This document shows, in pieces, positions 46,781 to 54,229 of a stretch of 64,000 bases of DNA. The stretch is from the NCBI GenBank assembly GCA_037130845.1, contig JBAXSE010000004.1, positions 1 to 64,000 on the forward strand. The letters run 5' to 3'. Below the pieces are notes generated by a model. The model made no database searches. It was not told the origin of the DNA and was given only the letters and a program-made list of their open reading frames with translations. A program made the translations under genes and the position numbers. Source of the stretch: 1-14-0-10-37-14 sp037130845. GTDB taxonomy: Bacteria; Patescibacteriota; Patescibacteriia; Patescibacteriales; Patescibacteriaceae. The stretch's first letter is position 1; the number at the start of each line of letters is the position of its first letter.

Positions 46781-47836
46781 ATGAGCTTATTGACTGATAT
46801 TTTTGATCGCAAAGCTGTGCCGAATGCGCTGACGTTTTCACGTTTGCCTTTCGGCCTATTGCTACTGTTCGGCGCGTGGTCGGGCTGGCCTGTCTGGTCG
46901 TTGTTGTTGATATTTAATCTGGGAGCAGTTACCGATTTTTTGGACGGTTACTTAAGCCGGCGTTTCGACGCGCAAACTGATTTCGGCCGGATTTTTGATC
47001 CGGTGTTTGATAAGTTGCTGATGTGGTCGGGCTATCTCTTGCTTTGCGTTTTGACCAAAGACGCTGTCTGGATCGTGCTGTCGGCTTTATTTATTTTTCG
47101 TGAATGGCTGACTGATGGTTTTAAAGGCTTTTTGTTAAGCGTCAAGAAAGTGGTCCCGGCTAATAGGCTGGCTAAAATCAAGACAGTTTGCCAGATCATT
47201 ATGATCGATGGCGCCTTGTTGTATCTGCAGTTTGGTTGGCCCGTGCTGTATTGGTTGGCAGTAGCTGTCGGAATCGTCGGCGTTATATATGCCTTTGGCA
47301 GCGCTTGGCGATACTTTGTTTTGTTTGCCATGCAGTTCCCTTTTCATTTGGGGGCTGGCTTGAAATATATCGGGACACTGGGGTTAATCGGCTACTGGCC
47401 TTTTGCGCCAAACTTTTGGGCAGCTATAATCAGCGCCTTCGCGTTAGCGGGGGTTAAGTGGTTGTTAGGTCCGCCTAATTTTATCTTGGCGCTTGCTTTT
47501 TGGCTGTTTATCCTGGTTGCAATGTCTTATAGATTGTGGAGCATCAGCAAGCAATGGACTTTTTTTGATTCAATTTTTGATCCGACATTGCCGCAGTATT
47601 TCGTAGCCGGTAAATTGCCGGGAGTTCTATTGGCAATCTGGCCCTTTTTGATTGTTGGTAAATGGAGCTGGCAACTGTTTGGTATTTTGGTGGCAATTTT
47701 TGTGCTGTTAAATTATATCAAATATTTGTTCTATCCATTCTCGAATAACACTGCCAGTGCCAAGCAATTGTTTTGGGCTGATTTAATCTGCGGCGTTGCT
47801 ACGCTTGCGGCGGCTTATATTTTCTGGATTATATAG
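46781..47836 (+). CDS. CDP-alcohol phosphatidyltransferase fused to a degenerate PgpA-like domain
   Basis: A 351-residue membrane protein. Residues 1-175 are a CDP-alcohol phosphatidyltransferase (PgsA-like) with the full catalytic motif D-F-L-D-G-Y-L-S-R-R-F...G-R-I-F-D-P-V-F-D-K near 46-72. It likely makes phosphatidylglycerophosphate or a related lipid. The second half (about 185-351) looks like phosphatidylglycerophosphatase A: KYIGTLGLIGYWPFAPNFWAA corresponds to its Gly-Pro-rich start and FDPTLPQYFVAGKLPGVLLAI to its DPxxIVIDE..G..LA segment. The IDE residues are missing, so the phosphatase half is probably inactive. That domain match is my inference. Next gene at 8 nt. Confidence 0.82.
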   Translation: MSLLTDIFDRKAVPNALTFSRLPFGLLLLFGAWSGWPVWSLLLIFNLGAVTDFLDGYLSRRFDAQTDFGRIFDPVFDKLLMWSGYLLLCVLTKDAVWIVLSALFIFREWLTDGFKGFLLSVKKVVPANRLAKIKTVCQIIMIDGALLYLQFGWPVLYWLAVAVGIVGVIYAFGSAWRYFVLFAMQFPFHLGAGLKYIGTLGLIGYWPFAPNFWAAIISAFALAGVKWLLGPPNFILALAFWLFILVAMSYRLWSISKQWTFFDSIFDPTLPQYFVAGKLPGVLLAIWPFLIVGKWSWQLFGILVAIFVLLNYIKYLFYPFSNNTASAKQLFWADLICGVATLAAAYIFWII

Positions 47837-47844
47837 GAGGAACT

Positions 47845-48258
47845 ATGATTCTGGATCGATTGCAGTTATCGCAACAAAAATTACAGTGGCTGGGCCAAGC
47901 GGCGGTTGGTGATTTATTGGTTATCGAAACCAAATTATTCAATCAGGCAGGCTGTTTCTCGGCCTTGCAAGACACCTTGACTTTTCGTCTGTACAAGCAA
48001 ATTGAGGCGGCTGATTGGTTATTTCTTTCTTTTGATTATTACTATTATCAACAATTGAGCCCCAGTTTGGTGGCATCTGATTATTGTCTGCCAATCAGCG
48101 ACAATCAGACAGTTGGCTTTATTATGGATTGTCTGGAAACTATTCTGGACTGTACGCTCTGTTGCGTCAGTTCAAATTTGTTAGCCGAGGATGATCCTGA
48201 TTTATTGGTTGAGTGCTATAAAGTATGTCCGATAGATCTCTATATGGATGACCCGTAA
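47845..48258 (+). CDS. hypothetical protein
   Basis: A 137-residue acidic protein with no membrane helix. It has a cluster of cysteines in the C-terminal half (CLETILDCTLCCVSS, VECYKVC), which could bind metal, and an aromatic patch LSFDYYYYQQL. AGGAGG lies five bases before the ATG and the gene follows the lipid synthase by 8 nt, so the two are likely cotranscribed. No family recognised. Confidence 0.75.
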   Translation: MILDRLQLSQQKLQWLGQAAVGDLLVIETKLFNQAGCFSALQDTLTFRLYKQIEAADWLFLSFDYYYYQQLSPSLVASDYCLPISDNQTVGFIMDCLETILDCTLCCVSSNLLAEDDPDLLVECYKVCPIDLYMDDP

Positions 48259-48268
48259 AAAATATTAG

Positions 48269-48299
48269 CCGCCCCGAGCATGCTTCGGGACGGTTTTTT
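48269..48299 (+). terminator. intrinsic terminator
   Basis: CCG-C-CCCGA pairs with TTCGGG-A-CGG (one mismatch) and is followed by TTTTTT. Confidence 0.85.
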
Positions 48300-48330
48300 C
48301 ATGCAAAAATAGGTAATATTAGGATAAATA

Positions 48331-48359
48331 TTGACTTTTGCCATTTGTTGTGGCATAAT
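48331..48359 (+). promoter_or_regulatory. promoter of the RNase P RNA gene
   Basis: TTGACT (48331-48336), 17 bp and CATAAT (48354-48359), about 18 nt before the first helix of the RNA. Confidence 0.72.
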
Positions 48360-48376
48360 GCGGTCGTGTTGGCAAC

Positions 48377-48797
48377 AAGATAATTGAGACAAGCGGATGA
48401 TCGCCGCTTAATAGCCTAAGCTAGCCAATTGATAGCTTAGGCGACTAAGGGGAGGAAAGTCCGGACTTCACAAACAAGACAGTGGGTAATGCCCACCGGG
48501 AGTGATCCTAGGGAAAGTGCCACAGAGACTATACTACTCCGATGAATTTCGGACGAAAGGTGAAAAGTCGGTTGGTGTCGTTTTGAGCATAAAGCTCGGG
48601 GCGGCTACAGTCGGCGGCCCTCGGTGACGAGGTGACCGTGGTAAACCCTGTCTGAAGCAAGGGCAAACTATCCTGCGAAAGCGGGGTAAGGAAAGTAGCC
48701 CGCCAGATTCCCCGGGCAACTTGGGAGCTAGACAGATGATCATCGTTCCGAAAACTCGGAATACAAAATCCGGCTTATAGCTTGTCTCAATTATCTT
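48377..48797 (+). ncRNA. rnpB: RNase P RNA, type A
   Basis: Catalytic RNA of RNase P, which matures tRNA 5' ends. Terminal helix P1 pairs AAGATAATTGAGACAAGC with GCTTGTCTCAATTATCTT. Diagnostic conserved blocks are GGGGAGGAAAGTCCGGAC, the CCACAGAGACTATAC region, GGTGAAAAG, GGTAAACCC near 48642 and the closing ACAAAATCCGGCTTATAG. The size of about 420 nt fits type A with all large helices. Short open frames inside it are not genes. Confidence 0.95.
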
Positions 48798-48864
48798 GCT
48801 GCAAAACTTATCAATTTTTTAGACGGAATTTATAAATTAATTTTATTTTTGCAATTCATTTTAT

Positions 48865-50280
48865 ATGAAAAAATCTGAATTAATCTTTAATGTAATCTTG
48901 TTGCCGTTGGATTTCTTGCTGCTAATCGGCGCCGGAGTCAGCGCCTATTATCTGCGTTTTGCGCCGGCGGTCAGCCAGTGGATGCCGGTTTATTATCCGG
49001 TGCCGTTTAATCAATATTTCAAATCAATTATTATTATCGCCCTGTATTGGGTGGCTGTTTTTTTCTTAAACGGACTTTATAATTTTGCCGAAGAGCGCAA
49101 ATTGTCGACACAGCTCAAGCGGGTGCTGGTGTCCTGCTCTTTGGGTTTTGTGTTGGTGGTTATTTATATCGCCTTTGTACGCAAACAGCTTGACTCTCGC
49201 TTTATCGCCTTGGCCGCCTGGCTTATCGCCATGCTTTATTTGTGGGCGGTGCGCTTGATTTTAGAAGTTATCAAGCGGCTGATGTATCGGGCCGGCATTG
49301 CTGTGCGCCAAGTGGTGATTATCGGCGATTCCAAGACTGCCGAAATTCTGATCCATGAATTTTCGGTCGACAAGAATCTGGGCTACAATGTGGTGAAGCG
49401 TTTTTCTTCCTTTGGCACCGAAGAAGCCGAAGAATTATCCAAGATTATCGGCTATCGCAGCGTCGATGAAATCATCCAGTCTGATCCAAACCTGAGCAAA
49501 GCGGAAATCGTCCGCGCCTATGACTTTGCCGACGAGCATCATATTACTTTTAAATACGCGGCTGACCTGTTGGATACTAAGGTGTTGCGGGTGGAGGTAT
49601 ATGACTTGGCCGGCGTGCCGATTGCTGAGGTCAAGAAGACGCCATTGGACGGTTGGGGCCGCGTGCTGAAACGCATCCTAGATATTATCGGTTCGTCTAT
49701 CTTGATTATCCTGACCAGCCCCATAATGCTGGCCACGGCCATCGCCATCAAGCTGGACTCCAAGGGCACGGTCTTTTTTTCCAAGCTGCCGAACGGCGAA
49801 CTTTGTACTCGCGTCGGACAGGGCGGCAAGAGCTTTAATTATTTCAAATTCCGTTCGATGCAGCCGGATCAGCATTATATGCGTTACGAAGAATTGGCTG
49901 ACAAGAATATCCGCGGCGATGGACCGATGGTCAAGATTAAGGACGATCCTCGCGTAACGCGCGTCGGCAAGTTTATCCGCCGCTTTTCGATAGATGAATT
50001 GCCGGAATTGTTCTTGGTCTTTATGGGCCGCATGAGCCTGGTCGGTCCGCGTCCGCATTTGCCGGAAGAGGTGGCCCGTTATCAGCGCCATCACAAAAAA
50101 GTCTTGACCATTAAGCCAGGCATCACCGGCCTGGCCCAGGTCTCGGGACGATCCGACCTGACCTTCGAAGACGAAGTGAAGCTGGATACTTATTACATCG
50201 AAAATTGGTCTATCTGGAAGGATATCGCCATCCTGTTTAAGACGCCGTTGGCTGTTTTTAAGACTAGGAGTGCAGAATAA
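48865..50280 (+). CDS. undecaprenyl-phosphate sugar phosphotransferase (WbaP/CpsE-like)
   Basis: A 471-residue polyprenyl-phosphate hexose-1-phosphate transferase that starts surface glycan assembly on the lipid carrier. Four N-terminal membrane helices are followed by a CoA-binding-like domain (VVIIGDSKTAEILIHEF), a fifth hydrophobic re-entrant segment (IIGSSILIILTSPIMLATAIAI), and the catalytic domain with FFSKLPNG, YFKFRSM, FSIDELPELFLVFMGRMSLVGPRP and PGITGLAQVSGRS. It is followed by two GT4 glycosyltransferases, which together suggest an S-layer or exopolysaccharide glycan locus. Confidence 0.93.
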   Translation: MKKSELIFNVILLPLDFLLLIGAGVSAYYLRFAPAVSQWMPVYYPVPFNQYFKSIIIIALYWVAVFFLNGLYNFAEERKLSTQLKRVLVSCSLGFVLVVIYIAFVRKQLDSRFIALAAWLIAMLYLWAVRLILEVIKRLMYRAGIAVRQVVIIGDSKTAEILIHEFSVDKNLGYNVVKRFSSFGTEEAEELSKIIGYRSVDEIIQSDPNLSKAEIVRAYDFADEHHITFKYAADLLDTKVLRVEVYDLAGVPIAEVKKTPLDGWGRVLKRILDIIGSSILIILTSPIMLATAIAIKLDSKGTVFFSKLPNGELCTRVGQGGKSFNYFKFRSMQPDQHYMRYEELADKNIRGDGPMVKIKDDPRVTRVGKFIRRFSIDELPELFLVFMGRMSLVGPRPHLPEEVARYQRHHKKVLTIKPGITGLAQVSGRSDLTFEDEVKLDTYYIENWSIWKDIAILFKTPLAVFKTRSAE

Positions 50281-50296
50281 GTTTAATACAAATACT

Positions 50297-50388
50297 GCTC
50301 CTACAAATACAAATTATTACAAATGTACAAATATGAACTTAACATCTAGGTCTGGATTTGTAAATTTGTAATAATTTGTATTTGTAGG
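50297..50388. repeat. family B inverted repeat, copy 3
   Basis: GCTCCTACAAATACAAATTA and TAATTTGTATTTGTAGG arms, with centre ATGAACTTAACATCTAGG in the same orientation as the 20031 copy and opposite to 33224. It fills the gap between the priming transferase and the first GT4 gene. Confidence 0.88.
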
Positions 50389-50402
50389 TAATATGAGAAT
50401 AT

Positions 50403-51509
50403 ATGAATGTTGCCCTAATCCATGATCATTTGGCCCAAGATGGCGGAGCGGAGAAAGTGCTCAAGGTGTTGGCGGATATGTATCCGCAAGCGCCGATTTA
50501 TACGTTGCTCTATGAGCCGGCTAATGTGGCCAAATATTTTAAGAATCGCTGCATTAATACTTCGATTATCCAACGCATCCCGGGCGGCGTCCGTTTTTAT
50601 AAATGGTGCATGCCGATCATGCCGATGGCGGTTGAGTTTTTTAATTTAAGCCCGTTCGATCTGGTTATCTCCGATACCAGCTCTTTTGCCAAGGGCGTCA
50701 TTACCTCGACCAATACGCCTCACATCTGCTATTGCCATACGCCCACCCGCTATCTGTGGAGCGACACTCATTCTTATATCGAAGAATTGCGTTTTAATAA
50801 ATATTTCAAGAAGCTGATCGGCATGTCTTTGAACAAGATCCGTGTTTGGGATAAGGCGGCGGCCGATCGTGTCGATTATTTTGTCGCCAATTCTCAGTTT
50901 ATCGCCAAGCGCATCAAGAAATATTATCGCCGCGAATCGGTGGTTATTTATCCTCCGGTCGAAATCGAAAAGTTTACAGTACAAGAGGTTAAAGAAGATT
51001 ATTATCTGGCCGGCGGCCGATTGGTGCCGTACAAGCGCTTTGATTTGGTGATCGCCGCCTTTAAACAGTCTGGCCGTAAGCTGAAAATTTTCGGGGACGG
51101 GCCTGATTTTGATCGATTGAAAAGCCTGGTAGGCGCTACTGCCCATATCGAGTTTTTGGGTCGCGTGTCCGAACAAGACAAGGTCAAGCTGTATGCCGGG
51201 GCTAAAGGGTTTATTAACCCGCAAGAAGAAGACTTCGGCATTACAATGGTAGAAGCCTTGGCAAGCGGCACTCCGGTATTGGCCTTTAATTCCGGCGGGG
51301 CGCCAGAAATTGTGGTGGATGGGCAGACCGGCTTTTTGTTCGATGCTCAGACAGTGGAATCTTTGCTGGATGCTTTGGCAAAAAATGACGCGTCTGCTAT
51401 CTCGGCGCAAGCTTGCCGCACTCGCGCCGAAAAGTTTAGCACCGAGAAGTTTAAGCAGAAGATGAGCGAATACGTAGCTTGGGCGATGGCGGATTATAAG
51501 ACATGGTGA
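50403..51509 (+). CDS. GT4 family glycosyltransferase (WbaZ-like)
   Basis: A 368-residue GT-B glycosyltransferase. The N-terminal acceptor domain begins VALIHDHLAQDGGAEKVL, and ICYCHTPTRYLWSD is typical of WbaZ-type mannosyltransferases. The donor domain has YYLAGGRLVPYKRFDLVI, FLGRVSEQDKVKLYAGAKGFI and the retaining GT4 motif NPQEEDFGITMVEALASGTPVLAFNSGGAPEIV (E-x7-E). Likely a mannose or similar transferase acting after the priming enzyme. TGA stop, 11 nt before a family C element. Confidence 0.92.
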   Translation: MNVALIHDHLAQDGGAEKVLKVLADMYPQAPIYTLLYEPANVAKYFKNRCINTSIIQRIPGGVRFYKWCMPIMPMAVEFFNLSPFDLVISDTSSFAKGVITSTNTPHICYCHTPTRYLWSDTHSYIEELRFNKYFKKLIGMSLNKIRVWDKAAADRVDYFVANSQFIAKRIKKYYRRESVVIYPPVEIEKFTVQEVKEDYYLAGGRLVPYKRFDLVIAAFKQSGRKLKIFGDGPDFDRLKSLVGATAHIEFLGRVSEQDKVKLYAGAKGFINPQEEDFGITMVEALASGTPVLAFNSGGAPEIVVDGQTGFLFDAQTVESLLDALAKNDASAISAQACRTRAEKFSTEKFKQKMSEYVAWAMADYKTW

Positions 51510-51520
51510 GCCTGTATTTA

Positions 51521-51693
51521 CCTCCGGTACTCCCGGAGGTCTCCCCACAAGGGCTAGAATGCATAATTGTAATAAATGAAGTCAGAGTCGCGAATAAACA
51601 AATATCGATATTCTTGAACCGGAAATGCCGTAAACGACTTGTCGAAAACTAGAGCTTAAATACTCACCTAGGAGATCCACGGGAGTACCGTGG
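51521..51693. repeat. family C element, first of two in tandem
   Basis: Left CCTCCGG-TACTC-CCGGAGG (51521-51539) and right CCACGG-GAGTA-CCGTGG (51677-51693). The interior has AGTCAGAGTCGCG, AAATATCGATATTCTTG and GGAAATGCCGTAAACGA, shared with the copy at 28541. Confidence 0.82.
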
Positions 51694-51865
51694 ATAAATT
51701 CATAGAATGCCGATATTTCGGTGTTTTTTGCTTTTTGGGGTTATTGCGGTATGATTAGAGGGTTAATTCAAAGGGGACGAATTTTACGTGACGGCAGTTT
51801 TGATTATTTAGAATAACATAATTATGCCTGTGTCCTTCGTGGGGAGGTCCCCGGGAGTACCGGGG
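51694..51865. repeat. family C element, second of two in tandem
   Basis: It shares its left boundary with the previous element and ends with GTGGGGAGGT and the stem CCCCGG-GAGTA-CCGGGG (51849-51865). The interior has GGGGACGAATTTTACGTGAC and GGCAGTTTTGATT, present in inverted orientation at 53990-54040. Confidence 0.72.
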
Positions 51866-51876
51866 ATAAATTCATA

Positions 51877-51969
51877 ATGAAAATAGTAATTGACCCCACT
51901 TCGCTAAAGCTACGCGGGGCGAGCTGCACGGCGATGGCCTTGTCCCGCGTAGCTGTAGTAGTAATGTAG
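51877..51969 (+). pseudogene. 5' remnant of a glycosyltransferase-like gene
   Basis: ATG at 51877 reads M-K-I-V-I-D, then 24 unrelated codons through a palindrome (AGCTACGCGGG...CCCGCGTAGCT) to TAG at 51967. The next gene at 51979 also starts MKIVID, but the six codons differ at silent third positions. It lies right after a family C stem-loop, as true starts do elsewhere. Best read as the surviving start of a related gene, or of this gene before repeat insertion. Confidence 0.5.
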
Positions 51970-51978
51970 TTTAAATCT

Positions 51979-53121
51979 ATGAAGATTGTGATTGACGCTC
52001 GCGTGTTGATGGATAAACGGCGTAGCGGAGTGGGAGAGTATGTCTACCAACTTGTCAGCCATCTTTTGGCCAATGACCAAGCCAATGAATATTGGTTGTT
52101 TTATAATTCAGCCAAGGAGCTGGCGCATTTACCGGAGTTCCCCCGCGCGCAAAAGATCAAGACTAATATTCCCAACAAGCTTTTAAATTACGCTTTGTTT
52201 AAATTATTGGGCCGTCCGCATCTAGAAAAGTTACTGGGCTTTAAGCCTGATATCTTTTTGATGCCGCACTTGAATTTTGTCGCTTGCGGCGATGGCTACC
52301 ACAAGATTTTGACGGTGCACGATTTATCATTTTTGCAGTATCCGGAATTTTTTTGCCAGCGCCAGAATATCTGGCATCGGGCGATTGATGTCAAGAAACT
52401 GGTAAAACGGTTTGATCATATCGTGGCTATTTCGCAGGCGACTAAGGCGGATTTATTGGCGCATTGTGACTTGGACGAGAGCAAAGTATCGGTTATCCAT
52501 AGCGGGGTCAGTCCGGAATTTCGGCCGATTGAATCGGGCGAGGAATTGCTAGACGCTCGTGAGAGATTGCATTTGCCGGCTCGTTTTATACTATTTTTAG
52601 GGACGTTGGAGCCCAGGAAAAATATCGAGACTTTGATTGCGGCCTATGATATTATGCGCCGAGAACACGCGGATTTGGCACAGATAAAATTAGTGATTGC
52701 TGGCAGTCCTGGTTGGAAATACCAACAGTTGTATGCGCAGTCAGATGCGTCGGAATATTCGGCTGATATTATCTGGAAGGGTTATGTTGACCCGGCGGAC
52801 AAGATTTATTATTACAATCTGGCCAGCGTCTTCGCTTTCCCTAGCTTTTATGAAGGCTTCGGTTTCCCTCCTCTGGAAGCGGCTGCTTGCGGTACGCCGG
52901 TGGTGGCCAGCTTTGCCAGCTCTTTGCCGGAAGTGGTGGGGGAGTCGGCTTGGCTGATTGACCCATATGATGCGCGGTCACTTGCCGACGGTCTGGCGCA
53001 GATGTTAAAGAATCCGGAATTGGCATCGGCCTATGTCCGAAAAGGCCTGGCTGCGGCTAAGAATTTTAATTGGAACAAGACCGCGGAGGCTTATCTGGCT
53101 TTGTTTAAATCTTTATCATGA
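51979..53121 (+). CDS. GT4 family glycosyltransferase
   Basis: A 380-residue GT-B glycosyltransferase. The N-terminal domain starts KIVIDARVLMDKRRSGVGEYV and has TVHDLSFLQYPEFF. The donor domain has ILFLGTLEPRKNIETLI near 205, IVWKGYVDPADKIYYYNLASVFAFPSF-like sequence, and EGFGFPPLEAAACGTPVVAS, the retaining GT4 E-x7-E signature. Most similar in style to mannosyl or rhamnosyl transferases of surface glycan clusters. It lacks its own ribosome site; the immediate upstream DNA is repeat-derived. Confidence 0.92.
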   Translation: MKIVIDARVLMDKRRSGVGEYVYQLVSHLLANDQANEYWLFYNSAKELAHLPEFPRAQKIKTNIPNKLLNYALFKLLGRPHLEKLLGFKPDIFLMPHLNFVACGDGYHKILTVHDLSFLQYPEFFCQRQNIWHRAIDVKKLVKRFDHIVAISQATKADLLAHCDLDESKVSVIHSGVSPEFRPIESGEELLDARERLHLPARFILFLGTLEPRKNIETLIAAYDIMRREHADLAQIKLVIAGSPGWKYQQLYAQSDASEYSADIIWKGYVDPADKIYYYNLASVFAFPSFYEGFGFPPLEAAACGTPVVASFASSLPEVVGESAWLIDPYDARSLADGLAQMLKNPELASAYVRKGLAAAKNFNWNKTAEAYLALFKSLS

Positions 53122-53184
53122 TTTGGGTTTGTCATTTTACTTATGGGCTAAAAGTAGCTATAATAAAATAATAAACAATAAAAT

Positions 53185-53910
53185 ATGGATATCAAAAAAT
53201 TAAATTGTGCGTGTTTTGCTTTAGGCTCAGATGTCCAAGGATATAATAAGGGTTGCAAGAAGCGGGCCTTGTTATATATGATCGGACCCTTGGTTGTCTT
53301 TTTTGTTTTGTATTTTTTGTATCAGATAGTTTATTGGATTTTTGCCGCTACTTACGGCAATGCTTTGAGCTGGCTGCCTTTTGTCATGACGGCGATGGCT
53401 CAGACGGCTACTAGCGCGACTTCTACAACGGCCGTTGTCCTGCCGCTTGGCGTCAAAATCTTGTCTATAGCGCAGGTTTTGGTTTATGACTTAATAGTCT
53501 TGTCTGTTGTTATGTGGTTTTTTTCTTTTCCGGCTGGATTAATTTTGTGGTTCAAAAAACCGTTAACCAAGATTGACCCGGCTAGCGGTCTGGGCAAGGC
53601 TGGCCGTTTGCCCGCCAATATCAAGGGCTGGAATTGGGGCGCTGCCGGTTGGCCGATTGTTTGGGGTTTGGTTAATTTTTCATGGATTAGTTTGATTGGT
53701 ATGATTCCGGTAGTTAATCTGGTCTGGTGGATCTATCTAGGAAAACAAGGTAATAAGTTGGCCTGGCAAAAGAATAAATGGGAGAGCTCTGAACATTTTA
53801 TCGCCCAGCAGGCAAAATGGAAAATTGCCGGTATCATTGGCCTGCTCTTGCGCCTGGGCGGGGTGGTATATCTAATAGGCCAAATAGTCCCGAATCTTTT
53901 AAATCGCTAA
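53185..53910 (+). CDS. hypothetical membrane protein
   Basis: A 241-residue protein with four or five transmembrane segments (YMIGPLVVFFVLYFLYQIVYW, LSIAQVLVYDLIVLSVVMWFF, WPIVWGLVNFSWISLIGMIPV, IAGIIGLLLRLGGVVYLIGQ). The central part IPVVNLVWWIYLGKQGN has an inner-membrane look. A TATAAT at 53159-53164 gives a short leader. No function assigned. It lies between the glycan genes and smc. Confidence 0.75.
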   Translation: MDIKKLNCACFALGSDVQGYNKGCKKRALLYMIGPLVVFFVLYFLYQIVYWIFAATYGNALSWLPFVMTAMAQTATSATSTTAVVLPLGVKILSIAQVLVYDLIVLSVVMWFFSFPAGLILWFKKPLTKIDPASGLGKAGRLPANIKGWNWGAAGWPIVWGLVNFSWISLIGMIPVVNLVWWIYLGKQGNKLAWQKNKWESSEHFIAQQAKWKIAGIIGLLLRLGGVVYLIGQIVPNLLNR

Positions 53911-53933
53911 CCGTGTTTATCTCTCGAGTTTAT

Positions 53934-54218
53934 CCGCGCGAACGCGTGGATCTCCCCACAAAGAAAAGAGGTTATCTAATCCAATATCAGAAAATCAAAA
54001 CTGCCGTAATGTATCATTCGTCCCCCTTAAACCTATCTTTTGATGAGTTTTTTCCCTGTATTCTATGTGATTTCTCTGATAAGTTGTCAGATTTCAGATT
54101 TAATGATTATATAAAAGGTGTATATTATAATATCGATATTTATTAATAGCGACTCTATTTTGAAGTTGCCGATTTACGCAATTCGGCCCTCGTGGGGAGA
54201 TCCCCGGGAGTACCGGGG
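53934..54218. repeat. family C element upstream of smc
   Basis: Left stem CCGCG-CGAA-CGCGTGG (53934-53949) with GGATCTCCCCAC. Right GGGGAGATCCCCGGGAGTAC with stem CCCCGG-GAGTA-CCGGGG (54202-54218). The two ends carry different stem sequences. The right end lies 11 nt before the smc ATG. Short open frames inside it are not considered genes. Confidence 0.8.
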
Positions 54219-54229
54219 ATAAAATTCCT

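Noticed and set aside
48534..48743. Minus-strand frame inside 48377-48797
   Set aside because: The interval is RNase P RNA with conserved blocks and a closing P1 helix.
53817..54146. Open frame running from the membrane protein gene into the family C element
   Set aside because: It is out of frame with the gene at 53185 and mostly encoded by repeat DNA.
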